A stretch of DNA of 64,000 nucleotides from Bacillota bacterium. GTDB taxonomy: Bacteria; Bacillota; Clostridia; Oscillospirales; Oscillospiraceae. The stretch is taken from the NCBI GenBank assembly GCA_028719885.1, contig JAQYLT010000038.1, positions 1 through 64,000 of the forward strand, given 5' to 3'. The notes beneath the pieces were generated by a model. It was not told where the DNA came from, made no database searches, and saw only the letters and a program-made list of their open reading frames with translations. The first letter of the stretch is position 1. Every line of letters begins with the position of its first letter. Below are positions 1 through 9,745 of this stretch, piece after piece. The translations under genes and the position numbers were made by a program.

Positions 1-152
1 TTGTTTGGTTTATTGTTTTGTGGTGATTCAATTATATCACAAAATGGAGCGAATTTCTTCCTTTTTTGCTTTGTTTTTTGTTGTTTGGTTGGTTCTTGAC
101 CTGTGGATAACTTTGGAGGTTCAATATACCGAAACTCAAGAAGATTCATCCC

Positions 153-181
153 TTGAAGTTGAAAATAGAATGTGATATGAT
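153..181 (+). promoter_or_regulatory. Probable sigma-A promoter of the exopolysaccharide operon
   Basis: TTGAAG at 153-158 and TATGAT at 176-181 are separated by 17 bp, and a TG dinucleotide precedes the -10 box by one base. No other convincing pair lies between 1 and 338. It would place the start of transcription near 188, giving a leader of about 150 nt before the first gene. The rest of 1-152 is T-rich and shows no gene. Confidence 0.6.
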
Positions 182-338
182 ATTAAAATAAGATGGGGGA
201 ATTCATGGGCAATCGGCGCATATTCTTTTCCTGGGAAGCAGCCCCGGACCTTTTTCCGGCGGCTGCCAAAAGAAACACCGCGGATGCCCGGATTGGCTGC
301 AATCCCAAGTGATCCTGACTGTAAAGGAATGTTACGGC

Positions 339-1886
339 ATGAAAACCATAAAATACATCTGGGAGCTGCTGCTGCGGGCGGCCCGGTTTGCCGCAATGCT
401 TTGGGCCAGGCGGCGGCAGTTCAACAAATGGATGGCCAAACGATATACCCCCCGTTTCCTGGCTCTGATCGGCACCGGGGTCTGCCTGGTGGTCGCCGTC
501 ATCGCCCTTTTCGTGGGCCCCTGCCTGGGCATGGCCAACGACAGCATCGGTAATCAGAAAATGCTGGAATACGGCCTTTCCTACCGGGAGGTGGACCGGG
601 GAGAGGATCCGGAGCAATTTGCCTCCAATGAATATTTTACAAGGGTGTATGAGCGGACCCGCACCGGTGAGCCCATTCACACCTCCCAGAATCTGATTGT
701 CAATGCGGCCATGGCGTTGGATTCGGTTTTTACCAACGACAATTTCTTTGATGTCCGGTTCCTGGCGGCTATCTATTTGATGCTGTATCTTCCCGGAGTT
801 TATCTGGTGCTTCGGGCGGGGCTGGAACGGGTACAGTACTTTTCTGAGGCGGTGGTCATGGCCGTCGCGGGGGTCCTGATTTTTTCCGATATCTCCTATC
901 TGGTTTTCTTCAACTCCCTCTACAATGACCCCATCATTCTGATTTGCCTTTTGTACATTGCCGGAGGCTCCATGGGCCTGCACACCGAGAAGCCCGCCCA
1001 GATGGGGCTGCAGCTGGTGATTACCGCCGCCGGACTGATGCTCTGCCTGCTGGAAAAGCGGTTTTTCCTGGCGGGGCTGCTCACCGCCGTGCTGCTGGTG
1101 GCCCACACCCGGGTGTTCAGCGGCCCCAGCCGGATCGTCGCCGGAGGCCTGGCTGCCATTCTCATCGGAGCTTCCGTATTCAGCTTCTATTGGTGCGGCG
1201 AGTCCTTTGACGATGTGAGCAAGGTTCACTCCATCACCCGGGGAGTCCTGCTGGATTCCCAAACCCCCGACAAGACGTTGGAGGATATGGGAATTGATGC
1301 GTCCTATTCGCTGCTGGCTGACCAGTCGCTGTATGATTATTATCCCCCTGCGGAGATTTCCAATCCTGCGCTGCAGGAGGGCTTTCTGGACCGGTACACG
1401 GCGGCGGATGTTGCCCTGCACTACATGAAGCATCCTGATTCTCTGGTATTTATGTGGAACAATGCGGTTCGCTCCGCCCTGCGGCTGCGGCGGGATTACT
1501 GCGGAAACTACGAACGGAGCGCCGGAATGCCGGCCATGGGCAAGAGCGTTTTCTGGTCCGCCTGGAGCATGTTTAAAGAGCGCTCCCTGCCCAGCACCAT
1601 CGGCTATGTGCTGCTGCTGATCATTGTCTTTACCGCCATGTCCGGCAGAAAGGTCTTTAACCGGAGGGCGGTGCAGCGATGGGACTATATCTACTTTGTC
1701 ACCATGCTGGTGATCACCTGCATCGGCATGGCGGATATCACGGCGGTCATCTGCCGCAGCGGGGATGCCCAGCTGGTTCAGTTCAGCATGACCCTGGGGG
1801 TGGTGCTGGACCTGGTGCTGTATGATGTGATTGCCGAAATCCTTCACAAGCTGAATATTTTGGAGGGGAAACATGAAGAAACGTGA
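339..1886 (+). CDS. Polytopic membrane protein, GT-C/WsfD-like sugar transferase candidate
   Basis: This is the first gene of the exopolysaccharide operon, 515 residues from ATG 339. That ATG has AAAGGA about 10 bases upstream; an in-frame GTG at 309 has no ribosome site. One transmembrane segment near residues 30-55 is followed by a lumenal-type loop and roughly nine more hydrophobic segments. A FFNSLY motif at 190-195 and a later D-x-G-I-D-x-S stretch recur in both halves of the large membrane protein at 15477-18596, so the two are homologous. The topology (long first loop with conserved acidic and Asn residues) resembles GT-C lipid-linked sugar transferases and WsfD-like proteins. The activity is inferred; no catalytic residue can be proved. 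It overlaps the next gene by 14 bp. Confidence 0.75.
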   Translation: MKTIKYIWELLLRAARFAAMLWARRRQFNKWMAKRYTPRFLALIGTGVCLVVAVIALFVGPCLGMANDSIGNQKMLEYGLSYREVDRGEDPEQFASNEYFTRVYERTRTGEPIHTSQNLIVNAAMALDSVFTNDNFFDVRFLAAIYLMLYLPGVYLVLRAGLERVQYFSEAVVMAVAGVLIFSDISYLVFFNSLYNDPIILICLLYIAGGSMGLHTEKPAQMGLQLVITAAGLMLCLLEKRFFLAGLLTAVLLVAHTRVFSGPSRIVAGGLAAILIGASVFSFYWCGESFDDVSKVHSITRGVLLDSQTPDKTLEDMGIDASYSLLADQSLYDYYPPAEISNPALQEGFLDRYTAADVALHYMKHPDSLVFMWNNAVRSALRLRRDYCGNYERSAGMPAMGKSVFWSAWSMFKERSLPSTIGYVLLLIIVFTAMSGRKVFNRRAVQRWDYIYFVTMLVITCIGMADITAVICRSGDAQLVQFSMTLGVVLDLVLYDVIAEILHKLNILEGKHEET

Positions 1887-2772
1887 GGAAAAATCCAATG
1901 TGAATGATCAGATTCGTGCCAAGAACCGCCGGGCACTCATGGAGGATGTGGGCCTGCTGTTCTTCCTGGCGGGGATCCTGGCTGCGGCGCTGCTGGTGGG
2001 CTTTTCCGGCTCCGAAGCACAGAGAATGGAAAACCTGGTCATGTTTCTGGTCCTGGCCGGCGGGGTGCTGCTGGCCGCCTATCGGTTTCATTATCTGGCA
2101 ATTATTCTGTGCGCTGTCCAAACCTGCTTTTATGCCGCATATAAAATCTATATGGGCTTTCTGCTGGGCAATGAGATTTCGCTGATCAGCTATGCCTGGC
2201 TGTTTGTACCCATGATTACCATTGCCGCTCTGGTGGTGTTTATGAGAAGCACCTACCAGGCGGAGGTGATTGCCGAAATGCTGGAAAAGCAGCTCCATGA
2301 GCAGGTGATGGTGGACCGGGTCACCGGGCTGTATAACCTGAAGAGCATGTACATCGATCTGGAGCGGCAGATTGCTTTCAGCAAGCGGAATCTTGTCCCG
2401 GTAACGCTGATGCTGCTGGAGCTGCGCTATAAGGATGAGCTCTCCAGCATCCTCACCTCCGCCCAGTTTGACCAGCTTCGGGTGATTCTGGTGCAGCTGC
2501 TGGAGGACAGCATCCGCCTGGAGGACCGGCTGTTCGCCCTGGATGAAGAGGGAAGAATGGGCATCATCTGCACCTGCGACAAGGCTGGCGCGGAGATCAT
2601 CAAGCGGCGGATTATTGAACGCCTGGAAAAGACAGGCGATTTCCGGCGGATTCTGAACCGGGCGCTGCGGGTGGAGGTTCGGTTTGGTATTTTTGAGTAT
2701 CAAGAGGGCACCGTGGCCAATGCCATTGAGCTGAAAAAGAAGGCCGAAAATGAAATGCAGTATGATGTTTAA
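1873..2772 (+). CDS. Membrane protein with degenerate GGDEF domain
   Basis: The protein has 299 residues. The N-terminal part (about 25-125) has four or five hydrophobic segments, followed by a short coiled linker and a C-terminal domain from about 145. The domain starts with VDRVTGLYNLKSMYIDLE, the usual DxLTGLxNRR lead-in of diguanylate cyclases. The GG(D/E)EF signature position reads DEEGR, so cyclase activity is very unlikely. Known relatives in polysaccharide operons (PelD-type and other degenerate GGDEF proteins) act as receptors or scaffolds. A role in controlling the adjacent synthase is inferred from position. Start ATG 1873 has GAGGGG upstream, and both ends overlap neighbours, indicating translational coupling. 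Confidence 0.8.
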   Translation: MKKREEKSNVNDQIRAKNRRALMEDVGLLFFLAGILAAALLVGFSGSEAQRMENLVMFLVLAGGVLLAAYRFHYLAIILCAVQTCFYAAYKIYMGFLLGNEISLISYAWLFVPMITIAALVVFMRSTYQAEVIAEMLEKQLHEQVMVDRVTGLYNLKSMYIDLERQIAFSKRNLVPVTLMLLELRYKDELSSILTSAQFDQLRVILVQLLEDSIRLEDRLFALDEEGRMGIICTCDKAGAEIIKRRIIERLEKTGDFRRILNRALRVEVRFGIFEYQEGTVANAIELKKKAENEMQYDV

Positions 2773-4339
2773 CCGAGGGATCGCCCTCTGCCTGGTGCTG
2801 CTGGCGCTGCTGCTTTCGCCGGTCTGTGCCGGGGCGGTGGAACCGGAAACGGCGTTTCTCCCCGACGGCAGCGGGGATATCCTGCTGGTCCACAGCCGGA
2901 GTCTGGAGGACACTGCCCGGCAGAGCGTGGAAAGGCTGGTCACCTTGGGCGCGGCCATGGGCAAAATCGTGGATTACGGCACCCCGGAGCAGTGCGCGGC
3001 GGTGCTGGACCAATATGATTACGTGATCTGCTACGACCTGCCCGGAGGGGAACCGGAATTTAAAAGGGCGATGAAAGACACCGATGCCAATCTGATGATC
3101 ATCGGCGGTGAGATCGTAACCGGCTACCTGGAAAGCACCGGAAATTCCCAACTGCTCATGGGAGAGGAGCCCCAGAAAAATGGCCGCCTGAGCTACACCT
3201 TCCCAACGGGCCAGACGTGCCAGGGGATTGTCTCCTGGGAGCACCTTTACCGCTTTGCCTCCGACGGCTGCGAAAGCGGGGCCATTCAGGCGGGGGCGGA
3301 GGACTACCCGTTCTGTGTCCAGGTGGGGGAAGCCCGGTATATTCCCGTGGTGGACCTGAGTGAAAATTTTGTCCTGGGCGCTGTGACGGAGGAAATCGTC
3401 CAGTGGATGTGGCCCTATAACGACCGGCCCAAGGATTATGCCCAGTTTCTTGTGCTGGACAGTGTGTATCCCTTTATGAGCGCGGAAAGTCTCCTGGAGC
3501 TGGTGGAGCAGGTGGAGGAAGCCTCCGTTCCCTATGTCATCTCCGTCATGCCACTGAACGACCATAATGACTACCCCGCCATGACCCAGTTCTGTCAGGT
3601 GCTGGCCTATGCCCAGAGCAAGGGCGGAACAATCGTTCTCCACGCGCCCATCATTCACAAAACCGTGGAGGATGTGCAGGAGCTCTATGAAAAGCTGACG
3701 GATATGACCATGGCCTATGTCCGCAACGGGGTGTATCCCGTGGGAATTCAGGTGCCCCTGTCCTGGATCAATCAGGAGCCCTATCTCACCCTGCTGAAAC
3801 GCTACCGCACGGTGTTCGTCTACGACGACGGCGCGGACACCGGCTTCGACCTGGATGCCCATACCAGCCTGATTGCCCGGCAGGGGCACCAGCTGGTGTA
3901 TCCCATTGTGGATTTGGACCAATCGGGAATCTCCCAGCTGGAGTGCTTCCCCTCCGCCGCCTATGCCGACTGCGGCAGCCAGCGGGATACCTTCCTGCGG
4001 TATGCCCAAAACGGGAAAAGCGCCGGGAAGCCCTACATGGACCTGCGGGACTATAACCACAGCGTGTGGCTGAACAACTGCTATTTCAGCTGGCAGAACC
4101 GCTCCGTCTATCTGGATGGAAAGCTGGTGGATACCACCTTTCAGCCGGTGGAATACGATACGGAATTTGATTTTCACCGCAGTCCTCTGGTGCGGATGTC
4201 CGTGGACTTGCAGAATCAAAACCGGTTTTTGATGGTGGTCGTTCTGATTCTGTCCGTCATCTTTCTGTCCGGTATTGCCTATGCCCGGCGCCGAATGCGG
4301 AAACGCTTCTTTTCCGCTCCCGGAAACGAAAAGGAGTAA
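2750..4339 (+). CDS. DUF2334/polysaccharide deacetylase-like, membrane-anchored
   Basis: The 529-residue protein begins with a signal peptide (about 1-29, ending near CAGA) and ends with a transmembrane helix (about 495-515) and a basic tail, so the bulk is extracellular. The central region, with FLVLDSVYPFMSAESLLELV and later GGTIVLHAPI, follows the NodB-like/DUF2334 pattern of a beta strand ending in Asp and a later strand ending in His. The usual second metal-binding Asp is replaced by Ser (DS instead of DD), so catalysis is uncertain. It overlaps the preceding gene by 23 bp and is 6 bp from the glycosyltransferase, which suggests de-N-acetylation or binding of the nascent polymer. Confidence 0.7.
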   Translation: MKCSMMFNRGIALCLVLLALLLSPVCAGAVEPETAFLPDGSGDILLVHSRSLEDTARQSVERLVTLGAAMGKIVDYGTPEQCAAVLDQYDYVICYDLPGGEPEFKRAMKDTDANLMIIGGEIVTGYLESTGNSQLLMGEEPQKNGRLSYTFPTGQTCQGIVSWEHLYRFASDGCESGAIQAGAEDYPFCVQVGEARYIPVVDLSENFVLGAVTEEIVQWMWPYNDRPKDYAQFLVLDSVYPFMSAESLLELVEQVEEASVPYVISVMPLNDHNDYPAMTQFCQVLAYAQSKGGTIVLHAPIIHKTVEDVQELYEKLTDMTMAYVRNGVYPVGIQVPLSWINQEPYLTLLKRYRTVFVYDDGADTGFDLDAHTSLIARQGHQLVYPIVDLDQSGISQLECFPSAAYADCGSQRDTFLRYAQNGKSAGKPYMDLRDYNHSVWLNNCYFSWQNRSVYLDGKLVDTTFQPVEYDTEFDFHRSPLVRMSVDLQNQNRFLMVVVLILSVIFLSGIAYARRRMRKRFFSAPGNEKE

Positions 4340-4345
4340 ACCATT

Positions 4346-5665
4346 ATGACCTTTATAGATGCTTTGTCGCTGTATGCGATTATTTCCATATGGCTGCTGA
4401 TGATTATGAATGCGGTGCTGTCCATCGGCGGCTTCATCTACTATATGAAGGTGGAGAAGCAGGGCAGGGGCAAGCCGCTGGAGGAATACCCCACCGTCAG
4501 CATCCTGGTTCCGGCCCACAATGAGGCGCTGGTGATTGTCCGCACGGTGCGGGCCCTGCTGAATATGGAATATCCCGTGGACCGCTATGAGGTCATTGTG
4601 ATCAACGACAACTCCACCGATGACACCGCCGAAAAGCTGGAGGAGCTTCAGCGGGAGTTTCCGGACCGGCGGCTCATCGTCATCAGCACCGGGCCGGAGG
4701 TGGGCGGCAAGGGAAAGTCCAACGCCCTGAACATCGGCTTCTCCGTCTCCACGGGTGAGGTGATCGCCATCTATGACGCGGACAACACCCCGGAGAGCGA
4801 TGCCCTGGCCATCCTGGTGGAGAACCTGATGGAGGATGATAAAATCGGCGCGGTCATCGGCAAATTCCGCACCCGGAACCGGAACGCCTCCCTGCTGAGC
4901 CGGTTTGTGAACATCGAAACCCTGGCTTACCAGTGCATGAACCAGGCGGGGCGGTATTTCTTCTTCAAGCTGTGCACCATCCCCGGCACCAACTATGTGA
5001 TCCGCAGAAAGCTGATTGAGGAGATCGGCGGCTGGGATACCAAGGCATTGTCCGAGGATACGGAGATCAGCTTCCGCCTCTACCGCATGGGCTACTATAT
5101 CAAGCAGATGCCCCTGGCCGTCACCTGGGAGCAGGAGCCCCATCTGCTGAGCGTCTGGTTCCGCCAGCGCACCCGGTGGGCCAAGGGGAATATCTATGTG
5201 CTGGTGAAGAACATGCGCTACATATTCGACCCAACCGCCGGGCCCATGCGGCTGGATGTGATCTACTATCTGATCGTATACATCCTGATGCTGTCTTCCC
5301 TGGTGATCTCGGACTATATCTTCATCAGCGGCATTTTGGGGCTGGTGCATGTGACCCTGGGCGGCTTCTCCACGCTGCTGTGGGGCATGGCTATTTTGGT
5401 GTTCGTCTTCAATATGATGCTCACCTTGTCCACGGAGAAGAATGAATTTACCCTGAACTCCGCTCTGCTGGTGCTTTTGATGCTCTTTACCTATGCAAAG
5501 CTGTGGGTGTTTGTGGTGCTGAAGGCCCTGTGGCTCAGCTTCGAGGACCAGGTTTTCCACAAGGAAGTGAAATGGGACAAAACTGTCCGCTATGAAGAGG
5601 AAACGGAGACGTCCGAGGAAGAAGCAGCGCTCCAGGAGGAGCTTCTCCATAAGAAAGGAAGGTAA
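4346..5665 (+). CDS. Processive family 2 glycosyltransferase, BcsA-like without PilZ
   Basis: This 439-residue membrane glycosyltransferase is the likely polymerase of the cluster. The GT-A domain shows VSILVPAHNE (51-60), Asp88, the DAD motif (144-146) that binds the nucleotide-sugar metal, ED at 237-238 as the catalytic base region, and QRTRW (274-278), the Q(Q/R)xRW signature of processive synthases such as cellulose, chitin and PNAG synthases. One transmembrane helix precedes the domain and three or four follow it. Unlike Gram-negative BcsA there is no C-terminal PilZ domain; the protein ends in an acidic tail. The following gene is BcsB-like and starts 6 bp downstream, which supports a two-subunit synthase. 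The sugar cannot be read from sequence. Confidence 0.9.
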   Translation: MTFIDALSLYAIISIWLLMIMNAVLSIGGFIYYMKVEKQGRGKPLEEYPTVSILVPAHNEALVIVRTVRALLNMEYPVDRYEVIVINDNSTDDTAEKLEELQREFPDRRLIVISTGPEVGGKGKSNALNIGFSVSTGEVIAIYDADNTPESDALAILVENLMEDDKIGAVIGKFRTRNRNASLLSRFVNIETLAYQCMNQAGRYFFFKLCTIPGTNYVIRRKLIEEIGGWDTKALSEDTEISFRLYRMGYYIKQMPLAVTWEQEPHLLSVWFRQRTRWAKGNIYVLVKNMRYIFDPTAGPMRLDVIYYLIVYILMLSSLVISDYIFISGILGLVHVTLGGFSTLLWGMAILVFVFNMMLTLSTEKNEFTLNSALLVLLMLFTYAKLWVFVVLKALWLSFEDQVFHKEVKWDKTVRYEEETETSEEEAALQEELLHKKGR

Positions 5666-5671
5666 ACCGCA

Positions 5672-7945
5672 ATGGGAATGAAAAAACCTGTAAGCAAGCT
5701 GATTGCCTGGGCATTGGCGCTGGTGCTGGTGGCCGGGCTGTTCCCCGCTGCCCTGGCCGGTGAAGCAGAGCGGGAAGAGGCTGCCTTTGAGACGGTGGAG
5801 GAACCCACCCAGGCTGCCCGAAGCGAGGATGCCGGGGAGAAGACAGCCCTGCTGGATGCCAGGCAGACCATGGAGTTGGTGACGGACACCGATCCGGAGG
5901 ATGCCGATGCGCCCCTGACACGGCTGGATATTCCGGAAGCAGCCCATTTTACGGACTTTTCCTATGAAGAAAATGTGCTGTTCAGCGGCATTTACAAAAC
6001 CCACCGCTATTACTTCCAGGTGGATGAATATTGGGACTGCCAATATGCCTATGCCCAGATCGAGGTGGAGCTGAGCCAGCTGATTCAGGATGTGCCCGCC
6101 TCCCTGACCTTTATGATCAACAACACCCCTGTGGCCACCTACAAAATGGATTACCGCAGCGGCAGAGCCCAGGTGTTCTTCGTGGAAATCCCCCTGGAAT
6201 ACCTGGAGGAGGGCTACAATGCCTTCGACATCACCGGCTATGTCCGGCTGTATGACGACGACGGCTGTATTGACGATTTTTCCGGGGCCAACTGGATTTG
6301 CGTCCGGGAGAGCTCCTTCATCCAGGTGGGCTATGAGGCCATGAATCCCAACCGGCGCATTTCCGCCTACCCCTATCCCTTTATTTCCAGCCTGGACGAA
6401 AGCGGCAGCAGCACGGAAATTCTGGTTTCCGATGCATGCGCGCCGGAGGAGCTGGCGGCAGCTCTGATGCTTCGGGCGGACCTGGCCAGCGAGACGAAGC
6501 TGGAGGACCGGATCATCCTGGCCCGGCTGTCGGACAGCGAGGCCGAAAAGCAGCAGCGGGTGATTTTGGCGCTGCGGAGCAACCTGAATGACCGCTACCG
6601 CGCTGCCGTGGAGGAAGCGCTGAATGGGGGCGACCTGTCCGACCGGGCCATGATTCGCTTCCTGGAGGAGGGGGATGCCAATGTGCTGCTCCTGACCTCT
6701 GACAGCGGCGACGCTCTGATGGAGGCGGCCAGAATGCTCATGGACGAATCCCGGGTCAGTCAGGAGAAGAGCGACCTGGCCTTTGTGCAGGCGGATGCCT
6801 CTGCGCTCATTCGGGCCCAAATCGGCAGCACCATGGAAACCGGCCGCCTGACCCTGGATTCCCTGCTGGATTCCGGCTTGTCCTTTGTCGGGCCGTTCCA
6901 TCAGGTAGGGGATATCTACCTGCCCTTCTCCGGCGGCTATGTGCTGGCGGAATCCGGCATGGTGGACCTGAAATTCCGCTACAGTGAAAATCTGGATTTT
7001 AGCCGCTCCATGATCACCGTCTACTGGGGCAATGTGCCCGTGGGCAGCAAGCGGCTGACCCGGGAGAATGCCGGCGGCGACAGCCTCTCCTTTACCATGC
7101 CCGACGATGTGGTGGGCACCTATGCCGGAAAGATCACCATTGCTTTCGATCTGGAGCTGCCGGACCTGTTCTGCACCCCCAGAATGAGCGAGATGCCCTG
7201 GGCCTATATCACCAGCGATTCCAGCTTCTATCTGCCGGTGGGCGTGGGGGCCAGCTACACCCTGAGCCAGAGACCCTATCCCTTTGAGGTGTCCTCCCGG
7301 TTTAATGACCTGAACGTGGTGATTCCGGAGCATATCACCGCCGCGGAGCTGGATGCTCTGGGCCGCATGGTGGCGCTCTATGGCGAGGACCCCTCTCCCT
7401 ACGGAGATCTGATGGTCAGCTATGCCGGCTCCCTCACCCAGGAGGATAAGAACCACAACCTGATGGTCCTGGGCAATTTCGGGGACAATGCCCTGCTTCA
7501 GGAGCTGAACGACAAGCTCCACTTTCAGTACAGCGACACCGGCTCCAACTTCCGCAGCAACGATGTGATGGTGCTTTCCGACAGCTATGCCAGAAGCATC
7601 ACCACCCTGCAGCTGCTGCCGTCGCCCTATGCCGAGGGAAGAGCGGTGCTGGTGGTGGGCGCCCTGGATGACGATGGAATGGTGAACCTGCGGCAGTTCC
7701 TGGCAGATTCCAAAAATGTCTGGAAGCTGGAAAAGGATACCGTGCTCATCGACAGCGAGCAGGAGGTGCGGACCTTTGAGCTGGCGGAGAAGAAAACCGC
7801 CGTGTCCACGCCGCTGCTGAAGAGAATGCTGGATTCCAACGAGGATACCGCTGTGTTCACCCTGGTTTCCACCGCGGTGATGCTGCTGTTCCTGCTGGCA
7901 GGCATTCTGATCCTGATTCGTATTTATTGGAGACAGAAAAAATAA
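5672..7945 (+). CDS. BcsB-like exopolysaccharide synthase subunit
   Basis: The 757-residue protein has an N-terminal signal sequence (about 1-30), a long extracellular body rich in beta-strand-like stretches, and a single C-terminal transmembrane helix (about 730-752) followed by a basic tail. This is the layout of BcsB, which lies outside the membrane and anchors next to the last helices of BcsA. Two similar halves are apparent (carbohydrate-binding then ferredoxin-like alternating regions), as in BcsB. It sits directly behind the BcsA-like gene and ahead of accessory genes. Overall similarity to Gram-negative BcsB is not strong by eye, so the assignment rests on architecture plus context. 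Confidence 0.8.
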   Translation: MGMKKPVSKLIAWALALVLVAGLFPAALAGEAEREEAAFETVEEPTQAARSEDAGEKTALLDARQTMELVTDTDPEDADAPLTRLDIPEAAHFTDFSYEENVLFSGIYKTHRYYFQVDEYWDCQYAYAQIEVELSQLIQDVPASLTFMINNTPVATYKMDYRSGRAQVFFVEIPLEYLEEGYNAFDITGYVRLYDDDGCIDDFSGANWICVRESSFIQVGYEAMNPNRRISAYPYPFISSLDESGSSTEILVSDACAPEELAAALMLRADLASETKLEDRIILARLSDSEAEKQQRVILALRSNLNDRYRAAVEEALNGGDLSDRAMIRFLEEGDANVLLLTSDSGDALMEAARMLMDESRVSQEKSDLAFVQADASALIRAQIGSTMETGRLTLDSLLDSGLSFVGPFHQVGDIYLPFSGGYVLAESGMVDLKFRYSENLDFSRSMITVYWGNVPVGSKRLTRENAGGDSLSFTMPDDVVGTYAGKITIAFDLELPDLFCTPRMSEMPWAYITSDSSFYLPVGVGASYTLSQRPYPFEVSSRFNDLNVVIPEHITAAELDALGRMVALYGEDPSPYGDLMVSYAGSLTQEDKNHNLMVLGNFGDNALLQELNDKLHFQYSDTGSNFRSNDVMVLSDSYARSITTLQLLPSPYAEGRAVLVVGALDDDGMVNLRQFLADSKNVWKLEKDTVLIDSEQEVRTFELAEKKTAVSTPLLKRMLDSNEDTAVFTLVSTAVMLLFLLAGILILIRIYWRQKK

Positions 7946-7966
7946 TCGGTCCGAGGGGTGTTCCCA

Positions 7967-9745
7967 ATGAAACCCAAGAAAAACGCGTTTGGCTATTTTG
8001 TTCATATCCTTTTCCTGGTGGGAATTCTCTATGCCCTGGTGTGCGGCATCGGCGACCTGGGCACCGGGCGGGAATATCCCTATCTGCTCCGGGGCGGCTT
8101 TTTCCTGCTGCTGCTATTGCTCTGGTGCCTGCTCAATGCCATGGCGGCGGTGGCTGCCCGGTTTGAATGGGAGGACCTGTCCAAAACCAGGAAGCGGGTG
8201 CTGGACATCATGGAGGGGCTGTTCGCGGCGGCGGTTCTGGTGGCCGCCGGCTGGGTGCGGCTGGAGGCCATCCGGAATCTGCCCATGCAGCCCGCCTCCG
8301 ACTACAAAACCTATTTTGAAATCGGCGACTACCTGAACCGGGGAACGCTGACCAAGGCGGGCACCGGCTACTGCGACTACATTGCCATGTTCCCCCATGT
8401 TTACGGCTATCCCAGCTTCCTCGCCTGGCTGTTCCGGCATTTTGGCACCAAGGTCTCCGTGGCTCAGTATGCCAATCTGGTGCTGTCCGTGGCAACGGTT
8501 TTCCTCACCTACCGCACCGGCCGCCTGGCGGCTGGGCGGATGGCGGGGCTGACCGCCCTGGTGCTGGCCGCTTTCTGGCCCTCCCAGGTGCTGTATTCCA
8601 CCATGGTGGCCAGTGAGTTCCTGTTCTCCTTCTTGCTCATGCTGGGCGTGTATCTGTTTGTCCTTTCCATGAAGGTCTGCACGCCCCAGATGCGCCACCC
8701 CGGCTTGGGCGTGCTGCTGCACATTGCCATCGGCGTCTGCCTGGGCTTCTGTGCCGGCGTTCGTCCCATGGCGCTGATTGCGGTGATCACCATCGTGCTG
8801 TGCATCTTCCCACAGAGGCTCTTCCTCCCTGCGGAAAAGGAGGAGCAGCCCTCCATCAGCCTGATGATTCTATCCCGGGGGTGGATGCGCTGCCTGATCA
8901 TTATCCTGTGCTATGTGCTCATCACCACGGCCACCAATATGACCATTGAGCGCACCGTGGACCGGAAGCTCGCCTCCGGCAGCACCTCTTTCGGCTATAA
9001 CCTTTTGGTGGGCCTGAATGCCCAGTCCGAGGGCGGCTGGAACCAGGAGGACGCCACCTATCTCTACGATGCCTACGACCGCACCGGCGATGCCGGTCAG
9101 GCCCATTTGGCTTGCCGGGACCTGGCCATTCAGCGGCTGACCCGGGACCCGGAGAGCCTCTTCAATCTGTTCCTGCGGAAATATCACGTGCTCTGGGGAA
9201 ACGATGACTACGGCGGAACCTGGAATCTGGTTTTCCTGGATGAACAGGGAAATCTGACCCCGGAGCGGGAGAGCTTCCTCTACGGCAGCCGGGATTGGGG
9301 CAACCTGTATTATCTGCTCTGCCTGGCCTTTGCGGGCATCGCGGGAATCTTCCTGTGGAAAAAGGGCAACGACACGGAATTCGTGTTTGTCCTGATTTTT
9401 GTGGGTACGGTGGGCATGCACCTATTTGTGGAAAGCCAGAACCGCTACCACTACCATGCCCTTTACATGTTTGCCCTGCTTGCTGGCTGCGCGGTGGATG
9501 GCATCTACCGCATGAACCGGGCCAAGGTGCTGAAGCTCCGGGAGGAAAAGGAAGCTGCCCGGGCCAAGCTCCGGGAGAAGCAGGAGCGGATTCGGAAAAT
9601 GCATCAGGACGAGCTGGAGCTCACCCAGCTGCGGGAGGAGGCCATGCAGTCGAAATTCGATATGAAGGACGCTCTGGAGCGGAATCTCGTCCGGGTCAGC
9701 GTCAGTCAGGCCTATCAGCAAGAGGACAAGAAGGATGAAAGCTGA
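7967..9745 (+). CDS. GT39-like membrane glycosyltransferase with C-terminal coiled coil
   Basis: The 592-residue protein has about ten transmembrane helices. After the second helix comes a loop with SDYKTYFEIGDYL, reminiscent of the acidic first loop of protein-mannosyltransferase/ArnT-type GT-C enzymes, which use polyprenyl-phosphate sugars. The last 75 residues are a charged helix (EEKEAARAKLREKQERIRK and onward) likely to form a cytoplasmic coiled coil, which is unusual for this family. ATG 7967 is chosen because GAGGGG lies 8 bases upstream; an in-frame GTG at 7958 overlaps that site. It probably decorates the polymer or loads a lipid-linked sugar. It overlaps the next gene by 11 bp. Confidence 0.75.
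   Translation: MKPKKNAFGYFVHILFLVGILYALVCGIGDLGTGREYPYLLRGGFFLLLLLLWCLLNAMAAVAARFEWEDLSKTRKRVLDIMEGLFAAAVLVAAGWVRLEAIRNLPMQPASDYKTYFEIGDYLNRGTLTKAGTGYCDYIAMFPHVYGYPSFLAWLFRHFGTKVSVAQYANLVLSVATVFLTYRTGRLAAGRMAGLTALVLAAFWPSQVLYSTMVASEFLFSFLLMLGVYLFVLSMKVCTPQMRHPGLGVLLHIAIGVCLGFCAGVRPMALIAVITIVLCIFPQRLFLPAEKEEQPSISLMILSRGWMRCLIIILCYVLITTATNMTIERTVDRKLASGSTSFGYNLLVGLNAQSEGGWNQEDATYLYDAYDRTGDAGQAHLACRDLAIQRLTRDPESLFNLFLRKYHVLWGNDDYGGTWNLVFLDEQGNLTPERESFLYGSRDWGNLYYLLCLAFAGIAGIFLWKKGNDTEFVFVLIFVGTVGMHLFVESQNRYHYHALYMFALLAGCAVDGIYRMNRAKVLKLREEKEAARAKLREKQERIRKMHQDELELTQLREEAMQSKFDMKDALERNLVRVSVSQAYQQEDKKDES

Noticed and set aside
2612-8005. A very long open frame on the minus strand (1797 codons) opposite the exopolysaccharide genes, with similar ones at 183-1898, 9702-12395, 28058-32656 and 32951-35587
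   Set aside because: They lie antisense to clear gene families, have no ribosome sites and read as His/Gln/Gly-rich low-complexity text. They result from codon bias of the sense strand.
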